A stretch of DNA of 17,942 nt from Cladosporium sp. IMV 00045 (lineage: Eukaryota > Ascomycota > Dothideomycetes > Cladosporiales > Cladosporiaceae): contig MSJI02000243.1 of NCBI GenBank assembly GCA_001931905.2, positions 1-17,942 on the forward strand. The letters run 5' to 3'. Shown piece by piece: positions 1-7,143 of this stretch. The notes beneath the pieces were generated by a model that had not been told where the DNA came from, searched no databases, and saw only the letters and a list, made by a program, of their open reading frames with translations. Position numbers and translations under genes: made by a program. Each line of letters starts with the position of its first letter. Position 1 is the stretch's first letter.

Positions 1-585
1 AACAAGGAGAAGAAGAACTTCCTCTCCGGTCTCTCCTTCATGAACAAGCGGGACCGTAGCGTGAGCCCGTCTGCCGCCGTTAAGGAGCAGCCGGTGAAGA
101 CCGAGACTCCCGCCGCCGCCCCGGTTACCCCGGCCAAGGAGGAGACTCCCGCTGTCGAGCCCGTCAAGGCTGAGGAGCCCGCCACCACCGAGGCTGCTCC
201 TGTCGCCGCCCCGGTCGCCACCGAGACCGCTGACAAGGTCGAGGAGCCCAAGGCTGCCGACGCCACCTCCCCCAACGGCAACAAGCGTTCTTCCATGCTC
301 GGCAACCTCGGCCGTCGCGCCAGCAAGGCCCTCAACCGCATCCAGCCCAAGAAGGAGAACGTCGCTCCTGCTGCTAATGAGAAGAAGACCGAGGAGACCG
401 CTGAGCCCGCTGTCGAGAAGAAGGCTGAGGAGACCACCTCCACCGAGCCCACCGCCCCTGCTGCCGCTCCCAACGCCTCCGAGACCGTCGCCGACACCAC
501 CGTCCCGACCACCGCCGCCGCTGAGGAGAACAAGCCCGAGGCCGTTGGCGTCAACACCCCGACCCCCGTCGCTGCCAGCGCTTAG
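1..585 (+). CDS. 3' end of a low-complexity Ala/Pro/Glu/Lys-rich protein (possibly PH-domain/Meu6-like), 5' truncated by window edge
   Basis: Frame 1 is open from the first base to TAG at 583-585, so the true start lies outside the window; the ATG at 40 is probably internal because the frame before it is also coding-like (NKEKKNFLSGLSF). About 194 residues are visible. They are disordered, with many Ala-Pro-Glu-Glu-Thr runs, and carry two short basic stretches that could be amphipathic: KKNFLSGLSFMNKRDRS at the start and KRSSMLGNLGRRASKALNRI in the middle. Codons end almost always in C or G (GCC, ACC, CCC, GTC, AAG, GAG), typical of a well-expressed fungal gene. From memory this resembles the C-terminal tail of fungal pleckstrin-homology proteins called Meu6-like, but the diagnostic domain is not in view, so the name is a guess. 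That it is coding is secure; the function is not. Confidence 0.85.
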   Translation, partial: NKEKKNFLSGLSFMNKRDRSVSPSAAVKEQPVKTETPAAAPVTPAKEETPAVEPVKAEEPATTEAAPVAAPVATETADKVEEPKAADATSPNGNKRSSMLGNLGRRASKALNRIQPKKENVAPAANEKKTEETAEPAVEKKAEETTSTEPTAPAAAPNASETVADTTVPTTAAAEENKPEAVGVNTPTPVAASA

Positions 586-1876
586 TATGCCTGACGCGAT
601 CAAGTGTTGACCTGGGCTTTCACGAACCCAACCACTCCCTCGAGGCAATCCTCTCTCGTGCTGCTACTGCTGCTTTTTGTTTTACTCGCGTGTGCTGCGT
701 TTTTTCCCGTTGGACCGATTGCTTTGGGCTGACTGCTGATGAATGCTTCTTGGCTTGCTGCTTTTTTTACAATTTTGGCGACCATGGCAGGCTAAGCCCT
801 TCGCACAAGATACCCTGACTGCTTTTACTTTTCTTTTTAATTTCTTTAATTCTTTTTGCTGGTAACTGACTACACTCTCCTTACTGATGTGTTCCATTTG
901 CTTTTTCCCGCTGTTTTCTTGCTTCCGCTGCTCTCACTTTTTTTGATAGGTCTGTTTAATTACGGTAGAGATGGTTAATGTGGTAATAAAAAGAACAAAC
1001 AAGGGTTTTCCTCGATTCAAAAGAGCACGTGCTGAGTATCTTCTGTTTTTTCCTTCGTGACTCAGCAGCGTTGTTGACGCTCGATAGTCACTTTATTACT
1101 CCCTCACTGGGAACCGATGCTTAGGGTTTTGGGGGGATGTCTATGGTTTTTGGTATCAGATCGTGCGGCGTTGTATTATTATTAGCTCGTCGTCAAGCGA
1201 GTCGTAAAGGGAAAAATCTGTAATGAACTTACCATTATCGCCTAGGGCTTGATTAATCTCGGGTCTATATCGTCTTTATTCATGATTTGATCGAAGACTG
1301 CTGGTTGGAAGGGCATGTTGTCGTTCTTTGATATATATAGAAAGTGATGCAGTAGATGCCTGCCTCGGCAGGATGCGACGCCCGAAGATGGGAAAGCTGG
1401 ACGGACTTTGAAGGAATCGGACCCTTGCTCGGCGGGTCGATGTCATCAGCTTGCAGCCAGCAGAGAGGGAGCTATAGAGGGCTCGAAAGGCTAGAACACG
1501 GCGAGCGACTGGGCAATACTTTAGTCTGCTAATGAGTGGAAGAGGGGCTTTGCCCTTGCGACCTTTTTAGTAGGTATGTACCATGCTGAAGGACGTAGAC
1601 TGCCCTTGGCTCTCTACCTACTCTTGCAATTGATCGTTCAATCTGGGATTCTCTCTGAACAGTCTTCGAGTCTTTGACGTTGTGATTTCATCATTCGCTG
1701 TTGATACCCTTTGCATCATCATCCTTTCACTCAACGATCTTGCAAGCGCCACTACCACCGCTGCCCTGTCCAGTCCTCCGACTTACAATTACCTCACTCT
1801 ACCTACATCTTCGCATAGCAAGCACCTCCACAGCGACGCGATCGCGAGGCGCATTCGCGACGCTGGCTTTTAGTCC
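586..1876. other. Intergenic region: 3' UTR of the first gene and upstream region of the UBTD-like gene
   Basis: No ATG-initiated frame here looks coding. Roughly 600-960 is T-rich on the + strand, as expected for the first gene's 3' UTR, followed by an AATAAA at 985-990. A short hairpin, CCTGCC-TC-GGCAGG, lies at 1359-1372. From about 1640 to 1876 the + strand is pyrimidine-rich, as is common just upstream of fungal start codons; this is probably the promoter and leader of the gene starting at 1877. Confidence 0.6.
985..990 (+). terminator. Candidate poly(A) signal AATAAA of the first gene
   Basis: A canonical AATAAA lies about 400 nt after the stop at 585, at the end of a T-rich stretch. 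Fungal poly(A) signals are loose, so this is only a plausible site, and a 400-nt 3' UTR would be rather long. Confidence 0.3.
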
Positions 1877-2837
1877 ATGGTAAGTCATCCTCACCTTTTC
1901 TTTGAATCCTTTCTCAAACAACCCTTGATCCTAACCCTCCCTTCCTCGCCAGGGTTGCTGCGCCTCCCGCCCCAACATCTCCACCGACCACGACCATGAC
2001 CCTGTAGCTGCCAACCCAGCAAACAGCAGCAACAATGCCCACCTCCCGCACGACTCCTCCCGCGCCGCGATAAACCAACAGCAACCACCCCACCAACAAG
2101 GCCAACAAGCTCAGCATTCCTCGCCCTCCTCCCGCCGGCCGTCCACCTCCCCCATCCGCCCGAACCAACCCATCCGCGCCCCCTCTCCGCTCCTAGCCAG
2201 CCCGTCCAGCACAACCGGCTCTGCGGGACCCTGGACGCGCGCCCGTCTGGACTCCGAGCGCGAAGCGTTCTTCGACACGCGCGTCACCGGCAGCGCGGAA
2301 GTGTGGCGCGCGCTCAAACTGGCGTGCGAGTGCCTGCGGCGCGGGGAGGTGGCGCAGGCACAGGGGATTTTGGACGCGGTGGGGCTGAATGTTCCCGATG
2401 GACGGGTGGCGGTCGGATCGCAGGTTGTGGTTGGACGGAGGGGGAGGGAGAGGGAGAGGAGGGTTGGTGGGGTGTTTGATGAGAGGGGAGTCAGGTATGA
2501 GGTGCCGGAGTGGGTTGTGGTTGATCCAGGGGATTTGGTTGAGGATGGGGATGAGGAGGAGGGGGAGAAGGGGGGAGGGGAGAAGGTGGGTGAGGGGGTT
2601 GGGATTGGGGAGATCGTCACACTTAGAGCGAGGCTGAGTGATCGTCCGGTTGATGTTACGGTCAGGATTGGGATGGGGCAGACTGCGGGCGTGGTTTGTG
2701 AGGAGGTCAGGGAGAGGGTGGGGAGGAGGAAGGTCAGGTTGGTTTATTTGGGGAGGGCTTGGGCGGAGGGTAGGACGTTGGAGGAGTTGGGGTATAGGGA
2801 GGGGGATGTCGTGAGTGCGTTTGTTTTTGAGGAGTGA
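1877..2837 (+). CDS. UBTD1/UBTD2-like ubiquitin-domain protein, two exons (1877-1879, 1953-2837)
   Basis: The coding region is ATG (1877-1879), a 73-nt intron, then 1953-2837, giving 295 residues. The spliced protein begins M-G-C-C-A-S-R-P, a good N-myristoylation plus palmitoylation signal, like the MGxC start of animal UBTD proteins. Residues 1-95 are a disordered Ser/Pro/Gln linker. About 95-192 match the DC-UbP/UBTD N-terminal domain: WTRARLDSEREAFFDTR, then EVWRALKLAC, a Q-x-I-L-D-A helix, and RYEVPEWVV, corresponding to the NRYQLP segment of human UBTD1. About 222-293 form a ubiquitin-like fold (EIVTLRARLSDR to VVSAFVFEE). An arginine/glycine insert (161-175) and an acidic/glycine linker (198-220) are unusual and are encoded by purine-rich DNA. 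Animal UBTD proteins bind E2 enzymes of the UBE2D family; a membrane-anchored ubiquitination role here is inferred. The exon join is supported by frame continuity and family similarity. Confidence 0.85.
1880..1952 (+). other. Intron separating the start codon from Gly2 of the UBTD-like gene
   Basis: The donor is GTAAGT directly after ATG, and the acceptor CGCCAG ends at 1952. A CTAAC branch-like site lies at 1931-1935, 17 nt before the acceptor AG. The length of 73 nt is not a multiple of three, so retention shifts the frame and, by my reading, meets a stop soon after (TGA in the ACCATGACC context near 1996). Confidence 0.85.
2555..2615 (+). other. Guanine-run cluster with G-quadruplex potential inside the UBTD-like coding sequence
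   Basis: Seven or more runs of three to six G occur on the sense strand between about 2560 and 2610 (GGGGG, GGGGGG, GGGG, GGG, GGGGG, GGG, GGGG), meeting the usual G3+N1-7 pattern. A smaller purine tract lies at 2438-2465. The DNA encodes the acidic/glycine linker just before the ubiquitin-like domain. Actual folding is not shown by sequence. Confidence 0.6.
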
Positions 2838-3227
2838 GGTGCTCTTCTTCTTTCTCAACTTCAATTTTGGGGAGTGGTTTGAAGGGCGAGATGAGGCATT
2901 GGGATGGAGAATGGACTGGATTGGACGGAACTGCATTCAACAGTGGGCTGAACGGGACTATGTGCAGGGAGTTGGGTTTCAATCTTTTTCTATTTCTTTT
3001 CAGTTCTTACTTATCATTGATCTGTAGCATAAACATTATGTATAATGCATTTCAAATTTCTTCACTACAGTCCTACAGCATCTTCGTCTGCTCTCACTCA
3101 CATGAAGCTTTGGCATGTGATCTGCCAAGCCCAACTTCAACTCTCCCCATCCCATCATCGACATCAAGCTTATTAGAGCTATTTCCCACCCAGCTCTACA
3201 AGACACACCACCCTCACACGCAGTTAC
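2838..3227. other. Intergenic region between the UBTD-like and LYR genes
   Basis: The 390 bp hold the 3' UTR of the upstream gene and the promoter/leader of the LYR gene. A pyrimidine tract ending in TTTTCAG at about 2985-3002 looks like a splice acceptor, but no matching coding exon is apparent, so it may be UTR sequence or chance. Confidence 0.5.
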
Positions 3228-4145
3228 ATGCCGACCTTCCTCGTCCCCCGCCATGTGAGCGCCCACCGCACCAGCGCGATCGCTCTGTATCGCGCTCTGC
3301 TCTCTCAATCCCAAGCAGCACCCCTGCCCACTTCCCGCAAGACAGAGCTGCAGAACATCGTCCGCAACCGCTTCAAGCAGACGATCCACCTGCACAGCTA
3401 CCGAAGGCTCAAACTGGCCTTCCAAGCAGGCTACGAAGCCATCGACCGCCTAGACGCCTCCCTGGCTGGCGACGAAACGAGCACAGCATACATCTCCTCC
3501 CTCGTCGCGCAGGCTCCGGCAAGAGTGAAATCCTCCCCGCCCGTACCTGCGCTCCCCATACGGCAGAAAAAGAAGCCCAAGGCCTCCCAACCACCGCCAT
3601 TCAAGCCCAGCACCGAGCTCCTCTCCCGCCCCCATCCCCTCTCCCAATTGTCAGGCGAACGACACGTGCCCGTCCTCTTCAACGCCAGCAACATCCCCGT
3701 CCTGCGCATCAAAAAACCCCAACCCCAGAACCTCTCGGGTTTCATCAAGCGCCGCCTGCGCCAGAGACAACGCCGGCACGATCGCAAGCATTGGCTCAAA
3801 CAGCAGATTGAGTTTGGGGGGTATGAGGATCTTTGGGATGAGCTTGTTGAGAGGCAGGGAGGGGAGGGGGGTTTGAGTGTGGGGAGGGGTGGGAAGGGTG
3901 GGAGGACGGGAAGTGCGGGTGGGAGTGAGAATGAGCCTTCGTGGGCGGACGCTTTTAAGGACGCGATGCGCGAGGTGGAGTATAGGATTGGTTTGGAGAA
4001 TAAGAAGAATATGGCTATGGCGAAGAGGATGCAGGATATTGTTGATCGGGAGAAGGAGCTTTTTGAGAGGGAGAGGGCGGAGAGGAAGGAGGCGAAGAGG
4101 AAGGAGAGGATGGAGAGGAGGGAGAGGGAGGGTGCGGGCACTTGA
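3228..4145 (+). CDS. LYR-motif protein (Cup1/DUF1763-like) with long charged helical C-terminus
   Basis: Single exon, 305 residues, start at the ATG at 3228 just ahead of the conserved-looking N-terminus. Residues 17-30 contain A-I-A-L-Y-R-A-L-L, the LYR tripeptide at 20-22, followed by an N-I-V-R-N-R-F helix (F49) and a K-L-A-F-Q-A-G helix, the usual arrangement of LYR three-helix bundles. LYR proteins normally act in mitochondria, binding acyl-ACP or the HSCB Fe-S chaperone; that role is inferred. From memory it best resembles the fungal DUF1763/Cup1-like group, not the small complex I subunits. Residues 100-190 are proline- and arginine-rich; about 248-303 form a Lys/Arg/Glu-rich helix (RMQDIVDREKELFERERAER) that may be a single alpha-helix or coiled coil. 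No cleavable presequence is clear. Codon choice changes sharply near 3800 (see findings). Confidence 0.75.
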   Translation: MPTFLVPRHVSAHRTSAIALYRALLSQSQAAPLPTSRKTELQNIVRNRFKQTIHLHSYRRLKLAFQAGYEAIDRLDASLAGDETSTAYISSLVAQAPARVKSSPPVPALPIRQKKKPKASQPPPFKPSTELLSRPHPLSQLSGERHVPVLFNASNIPVLRIKKPQPQNLSGFIKRRLRQRQRRHDRKHWLKQQIEFGGYEDLWDELVERQGGEGGLSVGRGGKGGRTGSAGGSENEPSWADAFKDAMREVEYRIGLENKKNMAMAKRMQDIVDREKELFERERAERKEAKRKERMERREREGAGT

Positions 4146-4827
4146 GGTTGTCGAAATTTCAGGCCGTTCAAGACTCCTGTTATGGCGGATCGCTGCGTTG
4201 CATGGGACGGCGTTTCTATCGCATTTTCTCGCCTGACTTTGCCGGCCATTACAGCACCAAGGCAGACAGGAGTAAAGGGTGTTTCCCAGTGCCACCTCAC
4301 GCCACAAGCAGGACACACTAGGGATGATTCAGGTGCGATCTGTCGCATATCGATGCTCCAGTCCTCGTTGCGTGTTTGTCACTATGCAATTCGAGCGGGA
4401 GCAACCGTCGCCGACCCATGCTGACCTGCGCGAAGCATCGCGAGAAACATGGTCAGAAAACAGCACTGGTTGACTCAGCCGTAGTAATCCAATACCCTCG
4501 CCTGATATGGTGGGTGATGACCATCCTCGTGGTCTGAAAAACGCGGTCATCAAGACCCTTGAGGACACTGAGGACATTTGATGACCATCAGAGCTTACCC
4601 TGCGAACCATAGGAAACACTCAAGATACGGTCATCAAACACTCCACCCAACCCTCGTCCAGACAATACAAGTAGGATAAGCAGACAATATCTCGTAGGTA
4701 CAAATGGCCACGCCGCCCCCCTACATTCTATACCTCTATCAAGAAACAATCCCATCAAGTCACTCCCATCCACCAAAAACTCTATCTTCCAAGCAAACTT
4801 CCCTTACCAAGAAAACTCTCCGCAACA
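4146..4827. other. Intergenic region upstream of the unknown 178-residue gene
   Basis: No convincing gene in 682 bp. The longest frames lack ATG starts or cross the real genes. It holds the TTGATGACC repeat array (4515-4637) and, just before 4828, a C/A-rich leader typical of fungal 5' UTRs. Confidence 0.6.
4515..4637. promoter_or_regulatory. Four-copy TGATGACC array in alternating orientation
   Basis: TGATGACCATC occurs exactly twice (4515-4525 and 4579-4589), and CGGTCATCAA, whose complement is TTGATGACCG, occurs exactly twice (4544-4553 and 4628-4637). The shared core GATGACC therefore runs +,-,+,- with start-to-start steps of 29, 35 and 49 nt. The array sits about 190-310 bp upstream of the ATG at 4828. 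It could be a binding array for a dimeric regulator; no known factor is claimed. Confidence 0.5.
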
Positions 4828-5364
4828 ATGGCCCGCCCCTCCCACCAACAAACCAAATACCTCCTCCGTCCGCGCATCACCTTCCAGCGCCACGGCCTTG
4901 CCCTCAACACCTGCCGCGTCTCCCGGCAGAAGGGCAGGTACTTCCTGCGCCCGCGCCCGCACGCCCCGGCGCAACCGACCAAGCGCGCGAGCAAGAAGAA
5001 GAAGGCGCGCAACGTCGCAGCGCCAGCGCCAGCACCAGCACCAGCAAACCTCTCAGAGGTCAAGCGCTCGCCTTCCCCCGTTCCTATCGTCGACAACCAC
5101 TTCGGTGGTCTGCCTTTTGGTCCGGAGCCGGGGAGGGAGTTCGTCCTCGCTTTCTCTAACGGGGTGTTGGCTGAGGCGGGTGATATCGAGCCTCCTGTGG
5201 GTTTGCTGGCGTTTCAGGCGAGGAGAGAGCTTTCCGTGGCTGTGAAAGTCAAGGCGGAGGAGGACGAGGACGAGGACGTCAAGCCTCTTGTGGGCATTCC
5301 GTGGCTCGGCGAGACGCCGGGGGATGAGGGGGATGTTACGCCGCCGGTTGGGTTGCTTTATTGA
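4828..5364 (+). CDS. Hypothetical basic/acidic 178-residue protein with three C-terminal D-[IV]-x-P-x-V-G repeats
   Basis: Start ATG at 4828 is in good context (CAACAATGGCC), and the frame shows strong C-ending codons, which favours it over overlapping frames. I do not recognise the family. Residues 1-45 are basic with aromatic residues (TKYLLRPRITFQRHG, KGRYFLRPRP). Residues 51-62 (TKRASKKKKARN) are a likely nuclear localisation signal, followed by an Ala-Pro tract (64-73). Three short repeats follow at 119-128, 150-159 and 169-178, the last ending exactly at the C-terminus. V-K-A-E at 141-144 followed by an acidic run (EDEDED) fits a negatively charged SUMOylation consensus. A nuclear role is inferred only from these signals. 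Existence of the gene is fairly likely; its function is unknown. Confidence 0.65.
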   Translation: MARPSHQQTKYLLRPRITFQRHGLALNTCRVSRQKGRYFLRPRPHAPAQPTKRASKKKKARNVAAPAPAPAPANLSEVKRSPSPVPIVDNHFGGLPFGPEPGREFVLAFSNGVLAEAGDIEPPVGLLAFQARRELSVAVKVKAEEDEDEDVKPLVGIPWLGETPGDEGDVTPPVGLLY

Positions 5365-5463
5365 TTGTGCTGATTTTCTTTCGTGACAGTTTGATGATTT
5401 TGTTGCGGGAAGGAGAAAGAGGGATTGTCAGTTTTTTGTCAAAGCCTTGTTGATCTCGGGAGG
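5365..5463. other. Short convergent spacer and 3' UTR
   Basis: T-rich sequence after the stop of the 178-residue gene, ahead of the tentative minus-strand gene's stop. No other signal seen. Confidence 0.4.
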
Positions 5464-6461
5464 CTAGATTGTTCTTTTTGCAATGCGATGTTTGCTTTTC
5501 CTTGATTCAATGTTCATCTCGTTGAGTCCAAAGTAATACACGCAATTTTCTCGGTGAGTCGTTTCCCGCCTATTCTTGATACCAGCACTTTCGTTCTTCC
5601 TTCCCTTTTGCGGTCTCTCGTCTTGCAGCTGTTCGACTCCTGGCTCTTCTTGTGGCGGGACGAGATCTCCTGTGCTATTATCCTCATCACCGTTCTTATA
5701 TAAGAGGTCTCTGAGGTTGGCCTCTTCTTCCTGCTGGCCATTAGGTACCCGTTCTTCTTCATTCTGAGCAAGTAGAGCATCCTCTTCTGCCTGCTCTTCA
5801 CTATCAGCCTTGGTACCGACCAGAAGGCCCTTATCGTCATGACGATCGCCTTCAATAAAGCTCGAATTGTCCGGAGCATTCAGTCCCACGATCATCCACC
5901 CGCTCCACTCAAGGATCCGCATACCGTCCGCCGGCGCGCGTCGCCATCGCACCTGCCCCTGAGTCTCTCCGTAGCTTTAAGCCTATGCCTATACATGTAT
6001 ACTCAACTCCAGTTTCAAGAATATCGTGACCTGCCTGTGGCTCACACATTGACAGGGCTGTAGTACTGAAGACGGTTCAGCCAAGGCACTCTCTTGACGA
6101 GTCGTTTCGCACGAATGTATGACCACGGTTGTGCTGTCCCTGAGTACATTAGATGAGAAGCTTCCCTGAATCCTGAGTCCAGCGCACGGTTGTACATACG
6201 ACTAGCAGCCTCATTTGGAGTTTCACCGTCCATAGCAAGGCGGAGACGGCGAGCCTTCAGAGCAAGGTTATACATCGTGACCGTCACGGTATCGATGCCC
6301 ACCTCTTGTTGAATAAGCTTATTGCGCTCTTTCGACAGCGATGGGGTGGTGCGCTCAGACCTCGCCTTGTTGTACTTGTCCTTCGCGATCTCTTTGCTTT
6401 CGCTATCGTGATATCGACCAACGATATCCGCCAAAGGGATTGAGTCTTCATGCATGATCAT
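5464..6461 (-). CDS. Tentative two-exon hypothetical protein (exons about 6461-6048 and 5958-5464)
   Basis: Two adjacent minus-strand frames have protein-like composition. The first, from ATG at 6461, gives about 138 residues including RMYNRALDSGFREASHLMY and an aromatic/basic end (KRVPWLNRLQYYSP). The second, ending at 5464, is acidic (EEQAEEDALLAQNEEERVP) with a basic tail. They can be joined by an 89-nt intron (5959-6047) with a weak GTGTGA donor and a CTCAG acceptor, both in phase 0, giving about 302 residues. MYN-x-A-L occurs twice in the first part, vaguely TPR/SEL1-like. There is no family match that I recognise, codon bias is weaker than in neighbours, and the donor is poor, so this may be a decaying gene or an artefact. 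An upstream exon is also possible. Confidence 0.3.
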
Positions 6462-7143
6462 ACATGCGTGCAAACATATTGTGTTATTGCGCTGCGCTGT
6501 GTATCAAGCATCCTTCGGGTTCCCACTCGGAGTCCCGTTCACCCTCAGGCGAAGTAGCTTCTCTTCTCCCAATACTCCATACATAAGCATGTATCCTCGA
6601 CAATCTCTTTACGGATCTCGGTCGTGTGTCTGAAACATTTGCCTCTTTTTCTTTCCCATCTCCTCTTTGGCTAACCGCAATGCTCCTAATCCTCAATCTG
6701 ACATCAGCCTCGCGTTTCAATCCCAATGCCACTTTGACAGGGGTAGATGTGAAAATCGAGATGCTTGCTTCTTGTACGACGGGGAAAGACGCGGGTAGCC
6801 GTGGACGTGTGTAACTTTGGATATGGGGGAACAAAGACCTTGTTGCCTCGCTTATTACAAGGGAACCTTGTCGTATTGATTTATCTTTTGCGCTTGGGTC
6901 CCTTCGGTTTCTCGAAACGACTTGTTCTTGGCTCTCCTTTCCTCGCAACGTCTTGCTGGATCACGATCTTCTCATCGACCGGAGAACGAGAGAACCAATA
7001 CCGTTCAAGTGAGGTATCAAATTGATGATATGGTTCTTCTTCTTCAGTTCTGGAAGCGACAAAAATGCAGTATCATTACGCCCTAGTCTATCTGGATTTC
7101 AATTACAAAGAACAACAACACAGTAACTCAACCAAAGACACCC
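6462..7143. other. Region without a confident gene, between the tentative gene and the HMG-box gene
   Basis: A 154-codon minus-strand open frame (6484-6948) and a shorter plus-strand frame overlap, but neither shows a family signature or clear codon bias. The right part must hold the 3' UTR of the minus-strand HMG-box gene. Confidence 0.45.

Noticed and set aside
1361..1500. Possible tRNA or structured RNA near the CCTGCC hairpin
   Set aside because: No A-box/B-box pair or cloverleaf could be drawn; the hairpin is only 6 bp.
2111..2936. Long minus-strand frames (169 and 247 codons) opposite the UBTD-like gene
   Set aside because: Low-complexity Pro/Ser/Leu/His peptides caused by the G-rich sense strand; the + frame carries both conserved domains.
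2834..3811. 325-codon plus-strand frame overlapping the LYR gene
   Set aside because: It runs through the spacer and then a shifted frame of the LYR gene, giving a Pro/Arg/Thr-rich peptide without domain or matching codon bias.
3431..4348. 305-codon minus-strand open frame antisense to the LYR gene
   Set aside because: It mirrors the biased codons of the real gene (runs of Pro, Leu, Ser, Arg) and has no domain; the + frame has the LYR motif and family-like layout.
4704..5159. 151-codon frame overlapping the 178-residue gene
   Set aside because: Its codons lack the C-ending bias seen in the frame starting at 4828, and the peptide is Pro/Ser/Arg low complexity.
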